Origin: Thiocapsa sp035467215
Lineage (GTDB): Bacteria > Pseudomonadota > Gammaproteobacteria > Chromatiales > Chromatiaceae
Assembly: GCF_035467215.1 (NCBI RefSeq)
Contig: NZ_DATITZ010000100.1
Coordinates: forward strand, 1-61,240
DNA length: 61,240 nt
Direction: 5' to 3'
The notes under the pieces are model-generated. The model searched no databases and had not been told where the DNA came from. It saw only the letters and a list, made by a program, of their open reading frames with translations. Positions 8,337-16,607 of the stretch are shown here, piece by piece; within the stretch, counting starts at the first letter, position 1, and each line of letters begins with the position of its first letter. Made by a program: the position numbers and the translations under genes.

Positions 8337-8402
8337 TTTGCGGGGGTGCCGCGGGGTTTGCTGTATCGTCGCGAACAAACGGCCTCGGCGGGGCGCGGTT
8401 TA
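8318..8402. repeat. Hairpin-ended intergenic element (copy E7)
   Basis: An 85-bp element from TAAACCGCG to CGCGGTTTA with a divergent interior. Unlike most copies, its left end enters the upstream gene (ilvA) in another phase, so translation continues 18 bases into it before a TGA. Confidence 0.82.
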
Positions 8403-8456
8403 GATGATCAAAACGAAAAGGCGATTTCCGGGAACAAACTGCCTGCAAGGCATGTA

Positions 8457-8476
8457 GGGGCGACTTCAGTCGCCCC
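8457..8476. repeat. Perfect inverted repeat
   Basis: GGGGCGACT-TC-AGTCGCCCC, a 9-bp stem with a 2-base loop, in the 170-bp gap between E7 and ygfA. It has no T-run on either strand. It lies between convergent ilvA and ygfA and could slow polymerase, but it looks more like a small dispersed repeat. Confidence 0.45.
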
Positions 8477-8574
8477 GATCATGGTGGTCGACGCTTTCCG
8501 GTAAACCACCCGTAGAGAGCGTGTTCCGCAAGGCGATCAGGCTCAAGAGCAGGGCGAACGGTCCCGAAGCCAGG

Positions 8575-9189
8575 TTATCGGTCGGGACGCGATCTGAGGT
8601 AGATTCGGCGCTCGGTTACCACGGCGTCGAGCGGGATATCCCAGGAGCGAGGCTCGATCTTTTCGATCCGCTGGCACTCGTGCGCGACGCCGATCAGTCG
8701 GGGTCGCCGCCAGTATCGGCGAGCCTTCAGATAGGCCAGGGTGCGATCGTAGTAGCCGCCGCCCATGCCGATGCGATTGCAGGCGCTGTCGAACCCCACA
8801 AGCGGGACCAGGATCAGGTCGAGATGGCGAGCGGGGCGGATGTGCCGGCCGCGCCGCGTGGGCTCGGGGATGCCGAAGCGATTGGGGCGCATCGTCTCGC
8901 CGGCGATCCAGCGCACGAAGCGGAGTTTGACCCGTGCTCGGCCCTCGATGCGTCTGCCCAAGACCGGGAGATAGACTGCTTTTCCGTCCTCCAGCGCTTC
9001 TTTTAGAACAGGACGTGGGTCGAGCTCGCCATCGGCCGGCCAATAGGCGGCAATCCGGCGGGCGCGCCGAAAGCGTATCTCGCGACGAAGCAGTCGAGCG
9101 ACGAGACGCGAATGGTTGCGTTGCGACCGGCTGCTCAAGGCTCGGCGGCTTGCGCGCAGTGCTCGGCGGAGGAGTTTCGGATGAGGCAT
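8575..9189 (-). CDS. ygfA: 5-formyltetrahydrofolate cyclo-ligase family protein
   Basis: A 204-aa protein of the MTHFS family, which converts 5-formyl-THF to 5,10-methenyl-THF using ATP. It has the N-terminal LRRALRASRRALSS segment and the C-terminal signature VPLVGFDSACNRIGMGGGYYDR, with the glycine-rich GMGGGYYDR. The ATG at 9189 is chosen: a longer frame exists, but it would run into the 6S RNA just upstream. The zapA - 6S RNA - ygfA order is the classic gammaproteobacterial arrangement, in which ygfA is co-transcribed with 6S RNA and linked to stringent or persister physiology in E. coli. The N-terminus is unusually Arg-rich. Confidence 0.9.
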   Translation of the reverse strand: MPHPKLLRRALRASRRALSSRSQRNHSRLVARLLRREIRFRRARRIAAYWPADGELDPRPVLKEALEDGKAVYLPVLGRRIEGRARVKLRFVRWIAGETMRPNRFGIPEPTRRGRHIRPARHLDLILVPLVGFDSACNRIGMGGGYYDRTLAYLKARRYWRRPRLIGVAHECQRIEKIEPRSWDIPLDAVVTERRIYLRSRPDR

Positions 9190-9204
9190 TGCGGGAGGGA
9201 AAAA

Positions 9205-9396
9205 GGGGACACCCCCCGCCTGTGCCGTTGCAGACCTTTGTTCTTGAACCAAGAGGTTCAAGTGGGAACACTTGGTTCGGCTTCAGGCTTCCCGCTCGAA
9301 GGCGGACTTGCACAACAGCCTCACTTCTATGTCCCCAGGGCAGCGATTAGGCTCAAGAAAATACCCAGGCCACGATCGGACACTGCAGGGGGTGTC
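9205..9396 (-). ncRNA. ssrS: 6S RNA
   Basis: It lies between zapA and ygfA on their strand, the conserved ssrS position. The ends pair as a closing stem: ACACCCCCTGC (minus strand, from 9395) with GCGGGGGGTGT (to 9209). The 3' arm holds the family hairpin ACTTGAACCTCTTGGTTCAAG, matching E. coli CCUUGAACCAAGGGUUCAAGG. A large internal bubble follows, as required for mimicking an open promoter to RNA polymerase-sigma70. A T-run (TTTTT) follows the 3' end. A candidate -10 (TATAGC) overlaps the last codons of zapA. The length, about 187 nt, is typical. Confidence 0.9.
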
Positions 9397-9408
9397 TTGA
9401 GAAGAAGG

Positions 9409-9738
9409 CTATACCCTTTCGCCTGACGCGTCCAGCGCCTGTTCGGCTGCCAGGGCTTGCGCGACTCGCTCCTGTAGGAGCGCAAGCCGCGGGTCGATCT
9501 CGCCACCGTCGACGGTGCGGGATTTCCGAAGCTGAAACAGCTCATGGGCAATATTCAGAGCCGCCATGACCGCGATGCGGTCGGTGCCGATCACGCGTCC
9601 GGTCCTGCGGATCTCGCGCATCTTGCCGTCGAGAATCCGTGCCGACTCGCGCAGACCCTGTTCCTCATCCGGTGCGCAGGCGATTCGGTAGTCCTTGTCG
9701 AGTATCTTGATGCTGACTTGAAGCGGCTCGTCGCTCAT
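9409..9738 (-). CDS. zapA: Cell division protein ZapA
   Basis: A 109-aa ZapA: an N-terminal globular domain (VSIKILDKDYRIACAPDEEQGLRESA) followed by a C-terminal coiled coil. ZapA bundles FtsZ protofilaments at the division ring. It begins by a 4-base ATGA overlap with the zapB-like gene upstream, so the two are translationally coupled. The 6S RNA promoter overlaps its 3' end. The length matches E. coli ZapA (109 aa). Confidence 0.95.
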   Translation of the reverse strand: MSDEPLQVSIKILDKDYRIACAPDEEQGLRESARILDGKMREIRRTGRVIGTDRIAVMAALNIAHELFQLRKSRTVDGGEIDPRLALLQERVAQALAAEQALDASGERV

Positions 9739-9944
9739 AGACTCTCCTCCATCGCGCGCAGACGCGACAACATGGCTTCGACTCGACTGCGTGCCTGCTC
9801 GGTCTTTTCGATCAGCTCGCCGCGCTCGCCGACCAGCGTCTCTTGGCGAGCCCGCAGGGATTTGTTTTCGTCGCGCAGGCGCTGGTTCAGGCGGATCAAG
9901 GTCTCTACCTGTTGTTCCAATTGGTCGAGGTCGAAATGTGCCAA
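9735..9944 (-). CDS. Small coiled-coil cell-division-associated protein (TIGR02449/ZapB-like)
   Basis: A 69-aa, almost wholly coiled-coil protein (LDQLEQQVETLIRLNQRL and on), typical of the short gene preceding zapA in gammaproteobacteria. I place the start at TTG 9944, preceded by GGAG nine bases upstream. The longer ATG frame (from 10001) would place coding sequence across a very good promoter. It overlaps zapA by ATGA. A role in Z-ring organisation is inferred from position and fold; it is not a close match to E. coli ZapB. Confidence 0.78.
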   Translation of the reverse strand: MAHFDLDQLEQQVETLIRLNQRLRDENKSLRARQETLVGERGELIEKTEQARSRVEAMLSRLRAMEESL

Positions 9945-9972
9945 AGTCCACGACTCCGTTGAAGTTCGTCGC

Positions 9973-10001
9973 ACTATAGAAGGCGTGCGGAGGGCGGTCA
10001 A
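9973..10001 (-). promoter_or_regulatory. Sigma-70 promoter for the zapB-like gene - zapA - ssrS
   Basis: On the minus strand: TTGACC (10001-9996), a 17-base spacer and TATAGT (9978-9973), a near-consensus promoter. It transcribes the zapB-like and zapA genes and lies back to back with ygfB. Confidence 0.8.
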
Positions 10002-10028
10002 TCACGCGAAAGCGCATGGTATTATCGC

Positions 10029-10649
10029 ATGGTCGCCGGGCTTTTGATCCTCCGGTTCCCATCCCCGTTTTCCCGCCCGGTTCCCCGAGAGGAGGTCGCC
10101 ACGAATATCGACGACGATCGGCTTGCTCGCTATCTGGCGGCGGGCGCACTTTGCGCAACGCCCAGCGAGGCTCACGGCATCCTCTGCGGCTTGATCTGCG
10201 GCGGCGATGCGCACCCCGAGGCCACTTGGCTGAGCCAGCTCCGACCCGAGTCCGATGCGGGCGATCTGCAGATCGACGAGGGGCGCGAGGCCCTGTCGGC
10301 GCTGGCGCGCCTCACGCGCGAGGAGCTCGAGGCGTCCGAGTTCGCACTCACGCTGTTCTTGCCCGATGACACTCGCCCCCTTGCAGAACGGGCGATGGCC
10401 CTCTATGACTGGGTTCGCGGGTTTCTCTACGCTTGGGGAACACTCGACCATACCAGTGCGGAGCCCTCGCCGGAGACCCGCGAGATCCTGCGTGATTTTA
10501 CCGACGTGACCCGCATGGATCTCGACGGACTCGACGACGACGAGCAAAACGAAGAGGCATTGACCGAAGTGAGCGAATTCATCCGGGTTGCGGCGATGAC
10601 GATTTATCAGGAGCGCGTCGTCGCTCGCGCACCCTCGCCCGAGTCATGA
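10029..10649 (+). CDS. ygfB: UPF0149 (YgfB-like) protein
   Basis: A YecA/YgfB (UPF0149) protein. The family core begins near DDRLARYLAAGALCATPSEAHGIL and includes ICGG, with a C-terminal EFIRVAAMTIYQE helix. The family is all-helical; its Pseudomonas member acts on regulators, but no function is shown here. The only canonical start (ATG 10029) adds about 23 unrelated residues and sits on a possible -10 (TATTAT, 10020-10025). A strong AGGAGGT at 10090-10096 is followed by no ATG, GTG or TTG; ACG (10101) or ATC (10107) would be the expected start. It ends in an ATGA overlap with pepP, as in the E. coli ygfB-pepP-ubiH-ubiI operon. Confidence 0.88.
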   Translation: MVAGLLILRFPSPFSRPVPREEVATNIDDDRLARYLAAGALCATPSEAHGILCGLICGGDAHPEATWLSQLRPESDAGDLQIDEGREALSALARLTREELEASEFALTLFLPDDTRPLAERAMALYDWVRGFLYAWGTLDHTSAEPSPETREILRDFTDVTRMDLDGLDDDEQNEEALTEVSEFIRVAAMTIYQERVVARAPSPES

Positions 10650-11953
10650 CCGCGGCCGAGTTCAAGCGGCGCCGTCGCGCCCTGGCCCACGCGATCGGCC
10701 CGAACGGCATCGCGATCCTTCCGGCCGCGCGCGAGGTCGTGCGCAATCGCGATGCCCACTACCCGTTTCGCCAGAACAGCGACTTCGTGTATCTGACGGG
10801 CTTCCCCGAACCCGACGCCTTTGCCGTCATTGCGCCGAAACGCAAAGACGGAGAGTACGTGCTCTTTTGTCGGCCTCGCGATCCGGAGCGCGAACAGTGG
10901 GACGGCCGGCGTGCAGGCGTGGAAGGTGCAACGGCGGATTTCGGCGCCGATCAGGCGTATCCGCTGAGCGAGCTCGATACAGTCATGCCGACCCTGATCG
11001 ACGGGCGCGAGCGGCTGTATTTCGCGATCGGGAGCGATGCGGCGCTCGACGCGCGTGTGATGGGCTGGGTGAACCGGGTCCGGGCCAACGTCCGCGCCGG
11101 CGCTTGTGCGCCCGAGACCTTCGTGACCATCGAGTCGGTCCTGCACGAGATGCGGCTGCGCAAGAGCCCTGCCGAGATCAAGCAGATGCGCCGAGCCGCG
11201 GAGATCTCCGCCGCCGCCCATCGGCGGCTGATGCAGATCTGCGAGCCCGGCATGAACGAGTCCCGGCTCGAGGCCGAGTTCCATCACGTCTGCGCCGTCT
11301 CGGGTGCGCGCGATCAGGCCTATTCCCCGATCGTCGGCGGCGGCGCCAATGGCTGCATCCTGCACTACGTCGAGAACCGGGCGCCGCTGCGCGACGGGGA
11401 TCTCGTCCTGATCGATGCCGGATGCGAGCTCGGGGGGTACGCCTCCGACATCACCCGGACCTTCCCCGTGAACGGGCGCTTCAGCGCGGCCCAGCGCGAG
11501 CTCTACGAGCTGGTGCTCGAGGCGCAGGTCGCCGCGATCGGCAAGGCCAAGCCGGGCAATCTGTGGAACGAGCCGCACGACGAGGCGGTCAGGGTCTTGA
11601 CCAAAGGGCTGATCCATCTCGGCCTGCTCAAGGGCAAGCTCGCCGAGCTGATCAAGGAGGAAGCACACAAACCCTACTACATGCACCGCACGGGGCATTG
11701 GCTGGGGATGGACGTCCACGACGTCGGAAGCTACAAGCAGAAGGGCGCGTGGCGGCCCTTCGAGCCCGGGATGGTGTTGACGGTGGAGCCCGGACTCTAT
11801 TTGGCCGATTCCGACGAGATCCCCGAGCCCTATCGACAGATCGGGATCCGCATCGAGGACGATGTGCTGATCACGGAGTCGGGCAACGAGATCCTCTCGG
11901 CCGCGGCACCGAAGGACCCCGATGCGATCGAATCCCTCATGGCGGGTGATTAA
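10646..11953 (+). CDS. pepP: Xaa-Pro aminopeptidase P
   Basis: A 435-aa M24B metallopeptidase that removes N-terminal residues before proline. The N-terminal domain holds YPFRQNSDFVYLTGF. The C-terminal pita-bread domain carries the dimetal site: Asp in LIDAGCELGGYASDITRTF, His in HRTGHWLGMDVHDVG, and Glu in VEPGLYL and GIRIEDDVL. It overlaps ygfB by ATGA and is the second gene of the ygfB-pepP-ubiH-ubiI operon. Its stop TAA (11951-11953) is the first triplet of element E8. The length matches E. coli PepP (441 aa). Confidence 0.97.
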   Translation: MTAAEFKRRRRALAHAIGPNGIAILPAAREVVRNRDAHYPFRQNSDFVYLTGFPEPDAFAVIAPKRKDGEYVLFCRPRDPEREQWDGRRAGVEGATADFGADQAYPLSELDTVMPTLIDGRERLYFAIGSDAALDARVMGWVNRVRANVRAGACAPETFVTIESVLHEMRLRKSPAEIKQMRRAAEISAAAHRRLMQICEPGMNESRLEAEFHHVCAVSGARDQAYSPIVGGGANGCILHYVENRAPLRDGDLVLIDAGCELGGYASDITRTFPVNGRFSAAQRELYELVLEAQVAAIGKAKPGNLWNEPHDEAVRVLTKGLIHLGLLKGKLAELIKEEAHKPYYMHRTGHWLGMDVHDVGSYKQKGAWRPFEPGMVLTVEPGLYLADSDEIPEPYRQIGIRIEDDVLITESGNEILSAAAPKDPDAIESLMAGD

Positions 11954-12143
11954 ACCGCGCCCGGCGCGGTATGCGATGTTTTTGGATGGGATCGGCCCCG
12001 GCAGACTTGGCGACCGCTGGAGCCGGCGCGGTTTAAGATATTAAAAAGCATGTTATTTTAAACCGCGTCTCCGCTGAGGGTCATGGATGCACCAAACGTC
12101 GAGCGCACTCGAACATGAGCATCTCGCTCTGGATGCGGTTTTA
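11951..12143 (+). repeat. Compound hairpin element: class A (E8) + 23-bp AT linker + class B (E9)
   Basis: Class A is at 11951-12035 and class B at 12059-12143, with a linker at 12036-12058 (23 bp, beginning AGATATTAAAAA). It is the same composite as 6297-6487, with very similar interiors. Its left end is the pepP stop codon; the right end is slightly decayed (GCGGTTTTA). It interrupts the pepP-ubiH spacing inside an otherwise tight operon. Confidence 0.88.
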
Positions 12144-12157
12144 CAGGCAAGGCAAGT

Positions 12158-13396
12158 ATGCACGAATACGACCTGGTGATTATCGGCGGAGGCCTGGTGG
12201 GCGGCAGCCTGGCCTGTGCCCTGTCCGGCTGCGGGCTGCGAATCGCGGTCGTGGAGGCGGTGCCGGCCGCCGCCGAGCACCAGCCGAGCTACGACGAGCG
12301 CGTCATTGCCCTGTCCTGGGGCAGTCGGCGGATCCTCGAAGCGATCGGCGTCTGGCCGGACATCGCCCCCGAGGCGGAGCCGATTCGGCAGGTCCATGTG
12401 TCCGATCGCGGGCACTGCGGGTTCACGCGGCTCGGTCCGGACGATGCGGGTGTGGAGGCACTCGGCTACGTCGCCCCGGCGCGCGTGATGGGGGCCGCCC
12501 TTCGCACGGCACTCGCCTTGTCTTCCGATGTGGAGCTGCTCTGCCCGGCACGGCTTTCGGAGCACCGCGTCGTGGCCGACCGGGTCGAGCTCGAGGTGCA
12601 GCACGGGGACGAGCGGTTGCGTCTGAGCACCCCTCTGCTGGTGGCGGCCGACGGAGGCGACTCTGCGGTGCGCCGACAGCTCGATCTCGAGACCCGAGAC
12701 GAGCGCTACGAGCAAGACGCCCTCATTACGACGGTCTCGCCCGATCGCCCGCGCACCGGCGTGGCCTTCGAGCGCTTCACCGATACGGGGCCCCTGGCCC
12801 TTCTGCCGATGACCGGCGGGCGCTATTCCGTCGTCTGGACCTGCTGTCGTGATGAGACGAGTGCGCTGCTGGCGCTCTCCGACGAGGTATTTCTCACCCG
12901 TCTCCAGGCCCGCTTCGGCTACCGGCTCGGGCGTTTTCTGCAGGTGGGCCCGCGACGCGCCTACCCGCTGAAGCTGGTGCTCACGCGCAACCCGGTGCAG
13001 CCGCGTGTCGTGCTGATCGGCAACGCGGCACACACCCTCCATCCGGTGGCCGGCCAAGGTTTCAATCTGGGTCTGCGCGATGTCGCCGCACTCGCCGAGG
13101 TGATCGCTCAAAGCGCGCGTGCGGGTGCCGATCTCGGCGGTCCGGCGGCCCTCTCGGACTATCGGGACTGGCGCGGCTCGGATCAGCCGAGCACTGCACG
13201 ACTGACCGATCTGCTCGCCCGCGTCTTCGTCAATCCCTGGGCGCCGCTGCGGCTCGTCCGCAACGCGGCCATGTTGGGTCTGGATCTGATTCCCCCGGCG
13301 CGCCATCGCGTGGCGCAGCGGTTCATGGGCGTGGGCGGGCGCTTGCCGCGCCTCGCCTGCGGGGTCCCTTTGGAGAAGGCCGATGCACGAAACTGA
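12158..13396 (+). CDS. ubiH: 2-octaprenyl-6-methoxyphenol hydroxylase (UbiH)
   Basis: A 412-aa FAD-dependent monooxygenase of ubiquinone biosynthesis. The N-terminal Rossmann motif is IIGGGLVGGSLACAL; the second FAD motif is GNAAHTLHPVAGQGFNLGLRD; DGGDS occupies the conserved DG position. UbiH hydroxylates C1 of the ring. The start at 12158 is supported by AGGCAAG upstream. It follows pepP across a compound repeat and overlaps the next hydroxylase by 14 bases. Purple bacteria need ubiquinone for cyclic electron flow. Confidence 0.93.
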   Translation: MHEYDLVIIGGGLVGGSLACALSGCGLRIAVVEAVPAAAEHQPSYDERVIALSWGSRRILEAIGVWPDIAPEAEPIRQVHVSDRGHCGFTRLGPDDAGVEALGYVAPARVMGAALRTALALSSDVELLCPARLSEHRVVADRVELEVQHGDERLRLSTPLLVAADGGDSAVRRQLDLETRDERYEQDALITTVSPDRPRTGVAFERFTDTGPLALLPMTGGRYSVVWTCCRDETSALLALSDEVFLTRLQARFGYRLGRFLQVGPRRAYPLKLVLTRNPVQPRVVLIGNAAHTLHPVAGQGFNLGLRDVAALAEVIAQSARAGADLGGPAALSDYRDWRGSDQPSTARLTDLLARVFVNPWAPLRLVRNAAMLGLDLIPPARHRVAQRFMGVGGRLPRLACGVPLEKADARN

Positions 13397-14645
13397 GTCC
13401 ATGTCGTCGCGCGTTCCGGACATGACGGCGTCGCGGGAGCCGCTTTACGATCTGCTGGTGGTCGGCGGCGGTATGGTCGGGGCCGCGCTCGCCCGTGCCT
13501 GTTCCGGGAAGGGGCTGCGGATTGCGGTCATCGAGACCCGCGCACCGCAGCGCGATTGGCCGGCGGGGGAGATCGACCTGCGGGTCTCGGCCTTGAGTCG
13601 GGCGAGCCAGCGGATCCTCGCGCGTTTGGGTGCGTGGGAGCGCATTGCGGCGCTCGGTGCAAACCCCTATCGCAGGATGTGCGTGTGGGATGCACTCGGC
13701 GGCGGGAGCATCCATTTCGATGCCCAATCGCTCGGCGAACCCGATCTCGGGCACATCGTCGAGAACCGGGTGATTCAGCTCGCACTCTGGGAAGCCTTGG
13801 AGTCCTCGCCCGACATCCGGCTCGTTTGCCCCGCATCCATCGTCGAGATCAATCGCACGGAGACCGAGTCGCGGGTGATGCTCGCTGACGGGCAGGTCAT
13901 CGCGGGTCGCCTGCTGGTCGCCGCGGACGGGCGCGATTCACTGGTGCGCGAGCTCTCGGGCATCGAGACGGAAGGCCGGGACTACGACCAGCGCGCGATC
14001 GTCGCCAACGTCCTTCCGCAGGAGTGGCATCAAGAGACCGCTTGGCAGCGCTTCCTGCCGACCGGGCCGCTGGCCCTGCTGCCGCTGGCGGACGGGCGCT
14101 GCTCGATCGTCTGGTCCGCCACCGACGAGCGTGCCGCCGAGTTGCTGGCGATGAGTGATTCCGCCTTCTCTGCCGCCCTCACCGATGCCTCCGAAGCGCG
14201 GCTCGGCGCACTCGTCGTGGCGGGTCCGCGCGCCGCCTTTCCGCTTCGACTCCAGCATGCCAAGCAGTACGTCCTGCCGGGATTGGCCTTGGTCGGGGAC
14301 GCCGCCCACGCGGTCCATCCGCTCGCCGGACAGGGCGTGAACCTGGGGTTCCTCGACGCGGCCGAGCTGGCCGCGGCGATCGATCTCGCGCTGGAGCGGG
14401 GGCGCGACATCGCGGGTCTCTGGGCGCTGCGCCATTACGAACGAGCGCGCCGCGGCGACAACACCGCCATGCTCGCCGCGATGGATCTGATCAAACGGAC
14501 CTTCAGCAACGAAGTGCCGCCGGTCGCTGCACTGCGCAGCCTCGGGTTGACCCTGACCGACCGAATCGGCCCCATCAAGTCACTCTTCATGGAGCGTGCG
14601 CTCGGTTTGGGGAGCGATCTGCCGCCGCTTGCGCGTCCGATTTAA
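13383..14645 (+). CDS. ubiI: UbiI/UbiF-family FAD-dependent ubiquinone hydroxylase
   Basis: A 420-aa paralogue of the preceding UbiH: VVGGGMVGAALARAC, DGRDS, and GDAAHAVHPLAGQGVNLGFLD. By operon position (ubiH-ubiI, formerly visC) it should be the C5 hydroxylase UbiI, though sequence alone does not exclude UbiF (C6). The start at 13383 has GGAGAAGG upstream and overlaps ubiH. The N-terminus is about 20 residues longer than usual, and internal ATGs at 13401 and 13422 are alternatives. Its TAA stop (14643-14645) is provided by element E10. Confidence 0.9.
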   Translation: MHETESMSSRVPDMTASREPLYDLLVVGGGMVGAALARACSGKGLRIAVIETRAPQRDWPAGEIDLRVSALSRASQRILARLGAWERIAALGANPYRRMCVWDALGGGSIHFDAQSLGEPDLGHIVENRVIQLALWEALESSPDIRLVCPASIVEINRTETESRVMLADGQVIAGRLLVAADGRDSLVRELSGIETEGRDYDQRAIVANVLPQEWHQETAWQRFLPTGPLALLPLADGRCSIVWSATDERAAELLAMSDSAFSAALTDASEARLGALVVAGPRAAFPLRLQHAKQYVLPGLALVGDAAHAVHPLAGQGVNLGFLDAAELAAAIDLALERGRDIAGLWALRHYERARRGDNTAMLAAMDLIKRTFSNEVPPVAALRSLGLTLTDRIGPIKSLFMERALGLGSDLPPLARPI

Positions 14646-14727
14646 ACCGCGCCCAGCGCGGTATGCGATGTGTTTGGGTGGGATCGGCCCCGGTAGATTT
14701 GACGAGCGTTTGAGTCGGCGCGGTTTA
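14643..14727 (+). repeat. Hairpin-ended intergenic element, class A (copy E10)
   Basis: An 85-bp class A copy, nearly identical inside to E4 and E8 and in the same orientation, but without the AT linker and class B partner. The left end supplies the ubiI stop codon. Confidence 0.88.
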
Positions 14728-15060
14728 AACCAGGTTCGAACAACCGGCATGTAGCCATAAGGTCTCTCGGATTCGCAACATTCGCAAGCTGCTCGGCTGA
14801 CTTGACTTCAGTTATCGGTGTTATTCTTAATTCGAAGCCGCCCTAGGCACGATATCCGTGATCGCACGGCGCTGCGCAGCCAACAAGGCCCGCGCGTTGC
14901 CCGTGACGCGGCTTAGCCCGAGCGTGCCGTCGCGGAGCAGCGCCAAGATCTATCCGTCCGCAAGTACTGAGCCGAGAGCAGAGAGCAGGCACCCACGGAC
15001 CGCATCGTCGGACAAGCTCCTACACCTAACGACAAGCATCCTAAAAACAAGGGGACAGAC
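14728..15060. other. pfp upstream region
   Basis: A 333-base non-coding region holding a candidate promoter (14802-14830) and a leader of about 220 bases. A short open frame (14858-15064) overlaps the pfp start but lacks coding character. No riboswitch is recognised. Confidence 0.4.
14802..14830 (+). promoter_or_regulatory. Candidate sigma-70 promoter of pfp
   Basis: TTGACT (14802-14807), a 17-base spacer and TCTTAA (14825-14830), in a locally AT-rich patch. The -35 is good and the -10 moderate. Confidence 0.45.
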
Positions 15061-16314
15061 ATGACAGCCAAGAATGCCTTTTACGCACAATCCGGCGGCG
15101 TCACCGCCGTCATCAACGCCTCGGCTTGCGGCGTGATCGAAACCGCGCGGCTTCACTCGGTGCGGATCGGCAAGGTCTACGCCGGGCGCAACGGCATCAT
15201 CGGGGCCCTGACCGAAGATCTGATCGACACCGGCCGTGAGTCCGACGAGGCCATTGCGGCGCTGCGTTATACGCCCTCGGGCGCGTTCGGCTCCTGCCGC
15301 TACAAGTTGAAGAGCCTGGAGGCCAACAAGCGCGAGTACGAGCGTCTGATCGAGGTCTTCAAGGCACACGACATCGGCTACTTCTTCTACAACGGCGGCG
15401 GCGATTCGGCCGACACCTGCTACAAGATCTCTCAGCTCTCGGAGACGATGGGCTACCCGGTACAGGCCGTGCATGTGCCCAAAACGGTCGACAACGATCT
15501 GCCGATCACCGACAACTGCCCGGGCTTCGGCTCCGTGGCCAAGTACATCGCAACCTCGACGCTGGAGGCCTCGTTCGATGTGCGCTCCATGGCCAAGACC
15601 TCGACCAAGATCTTCGTGCTCGAGGTCATGGGTCGGCATGCCGGGTGGATTGCCGCCGCGGGCGGATTGGTTGAAGACCACGGCATCCCGGTGATGATCC
15701 TGTTTCCCGAGATCGAGTTCGACCAGGAGCGCTTCCTCGCCGCGGTCAAGCAAAAGGTCGAGCAGCACGGTTACTGCACCATCGTGGTCTCCGAGGGCGC
15801 GAAGTATCCGGACGGGCGTTTCCTTGCCGAGCAGGGCACGCGCGATGCCTTCGGCCATGCCCAACTGGGCGGAGCGGCGCCGGTCGTGGCCAACATGATC
15901 AAGGACGCCACCGGCTACAAGTTCCATTGGGCGGTCGCCGATTACCTGCAGCGCGCGGCCCGTCACCTGGCATCCAAGACCGACGTCGAGCAGGCATACG
16001 CTATGGGTCGTGCCGCGGTCGAGTTCGCCCTCGAAGGGCACAACGCCATCATGCCGACGATCAAGCGCGTCAGTCAGGACCCCTATCGCTGGGAGGTCGG
16101 CAAGGCGCCGCTGTCCGAGGTCGCCAACGTCGAGAAGTTCATGCCGCGTGAATTCATCTCCGAGGACGGTTTCGGGATCACCCCGATCTGCAAGGAGTAT
16201 CTGATCCCGCTGATCCAGGGCGAGGACTATCCGCCCTTCGAGAAGGGGCTGCCCAAGTACGTCACGCTCAAGAACGTGGCGGTCGAGAAGCGGCTGCCGG
16301 CGTTCGAGATCTGA
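15061..16314 (+). CDS. pfp: Pyrophosphate-dependent 6-phosphofructokinase
   Basis: A 417-aa PFK of the PPi-using class, interconverting fructose 6-phosphate and fructose 1,6-bisphosphate with PPi/Pi. GGGDS (112-116) replaces the GGDGS of ATP enzymes, and PKTVDND (140-146) carries the Lys associated with PPi use. MGRHAGW (190-196) is the sugar-phosphate site. GGGGACAG supports the start. The reversible enzyme can also act on sedoheptulose phosphates in methanotrophs and autotrophs. The pyrophosphatase gene follows, so the two enzymes compete for or set the PPi pool. Cofactor assignment is from motifs, not assay. Confidence 0.92.
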   Translation: MTAKNAFYAQSGGVTAVINASACGVIETARLHSVRIGKVYAGRNGIIGALTEDLIDTGRESDEAIAALRYTPSGAFGSCRYKLKSLEANKREYERLIEVFKAHDIGYFFYNGGGDSADTCYKISQLSETMGYPVQAVHVPKTVDNDLPITDNCPGFGSVAKYIATSTLEASFDVRSMAKTSTKIFVLEVMGRHAGWIAAAGGLVEDHGIPVMILFPEIEFDQERFLAAVKQKVEQHGYCTIVVSEGAKYPDGRFLAEQGTRDAFGHAQLGGAAPVVANMIKDATGYKFHWAVADYLQRAARHLASKTDVEQAYAMGRAAVEFALEGHNAIMPTIKRVSQDPYRWEVGKAPLSEVANVEKFMPREFISEDGFGITPICKEYLIPLIQGEDYPPFEKGLPKYVTLKNVAVEKRLPAFEI

Positions 16315-16360
16315 CGCGGCTCGGGGCGAGCCAGCCGCCTGCCTCCAGCTTCTCGTCTTC

Positions 16361-16410
16361 AGCTATCAGCTATCAGCTATCAGCTATCAGCAGGAGGCAG
16401 GAGGCAGGAT
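16361..16410. repeat. Heptanucleotide tandem repeat
   Basis: Four perfect copies of AGCTATC (16361-16388) followed by a GGAGGCA-type doublet (about 16392-16407), in the 293-base gap between pfp and ppa. A shortened relative (CAGCTATCAG next to GCCTCCTGC) occurs at 31705-31733. Copy number is likely to vary. Confidence 0.7.
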
Positions 16411-16607
16411 CCGCTCGGCGATCGATTGCCCCTCGATCTCGGGCGCGATCCCGGCCGCGGCTCAAGCCGCGTACGATCATTGGGATTTCCCGGCATCCGA
16501 TGGGCTACAATCGGGAGCATTCGACCCGACATCGCCAACGCGACCCGCCGTGCATCGGCGACCCGGTCGTGTCTCGGCGATCCCATCCGCACCTCAGAGG
16601 CTGACCC

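Noticed and set aside
16361..16410. CRISPR-like array
   Set aside because: Repeat units are seven bases with no spacers, so this is a simple tandem repeat. No CRISPR array or cas gene was found anywhere in the window.
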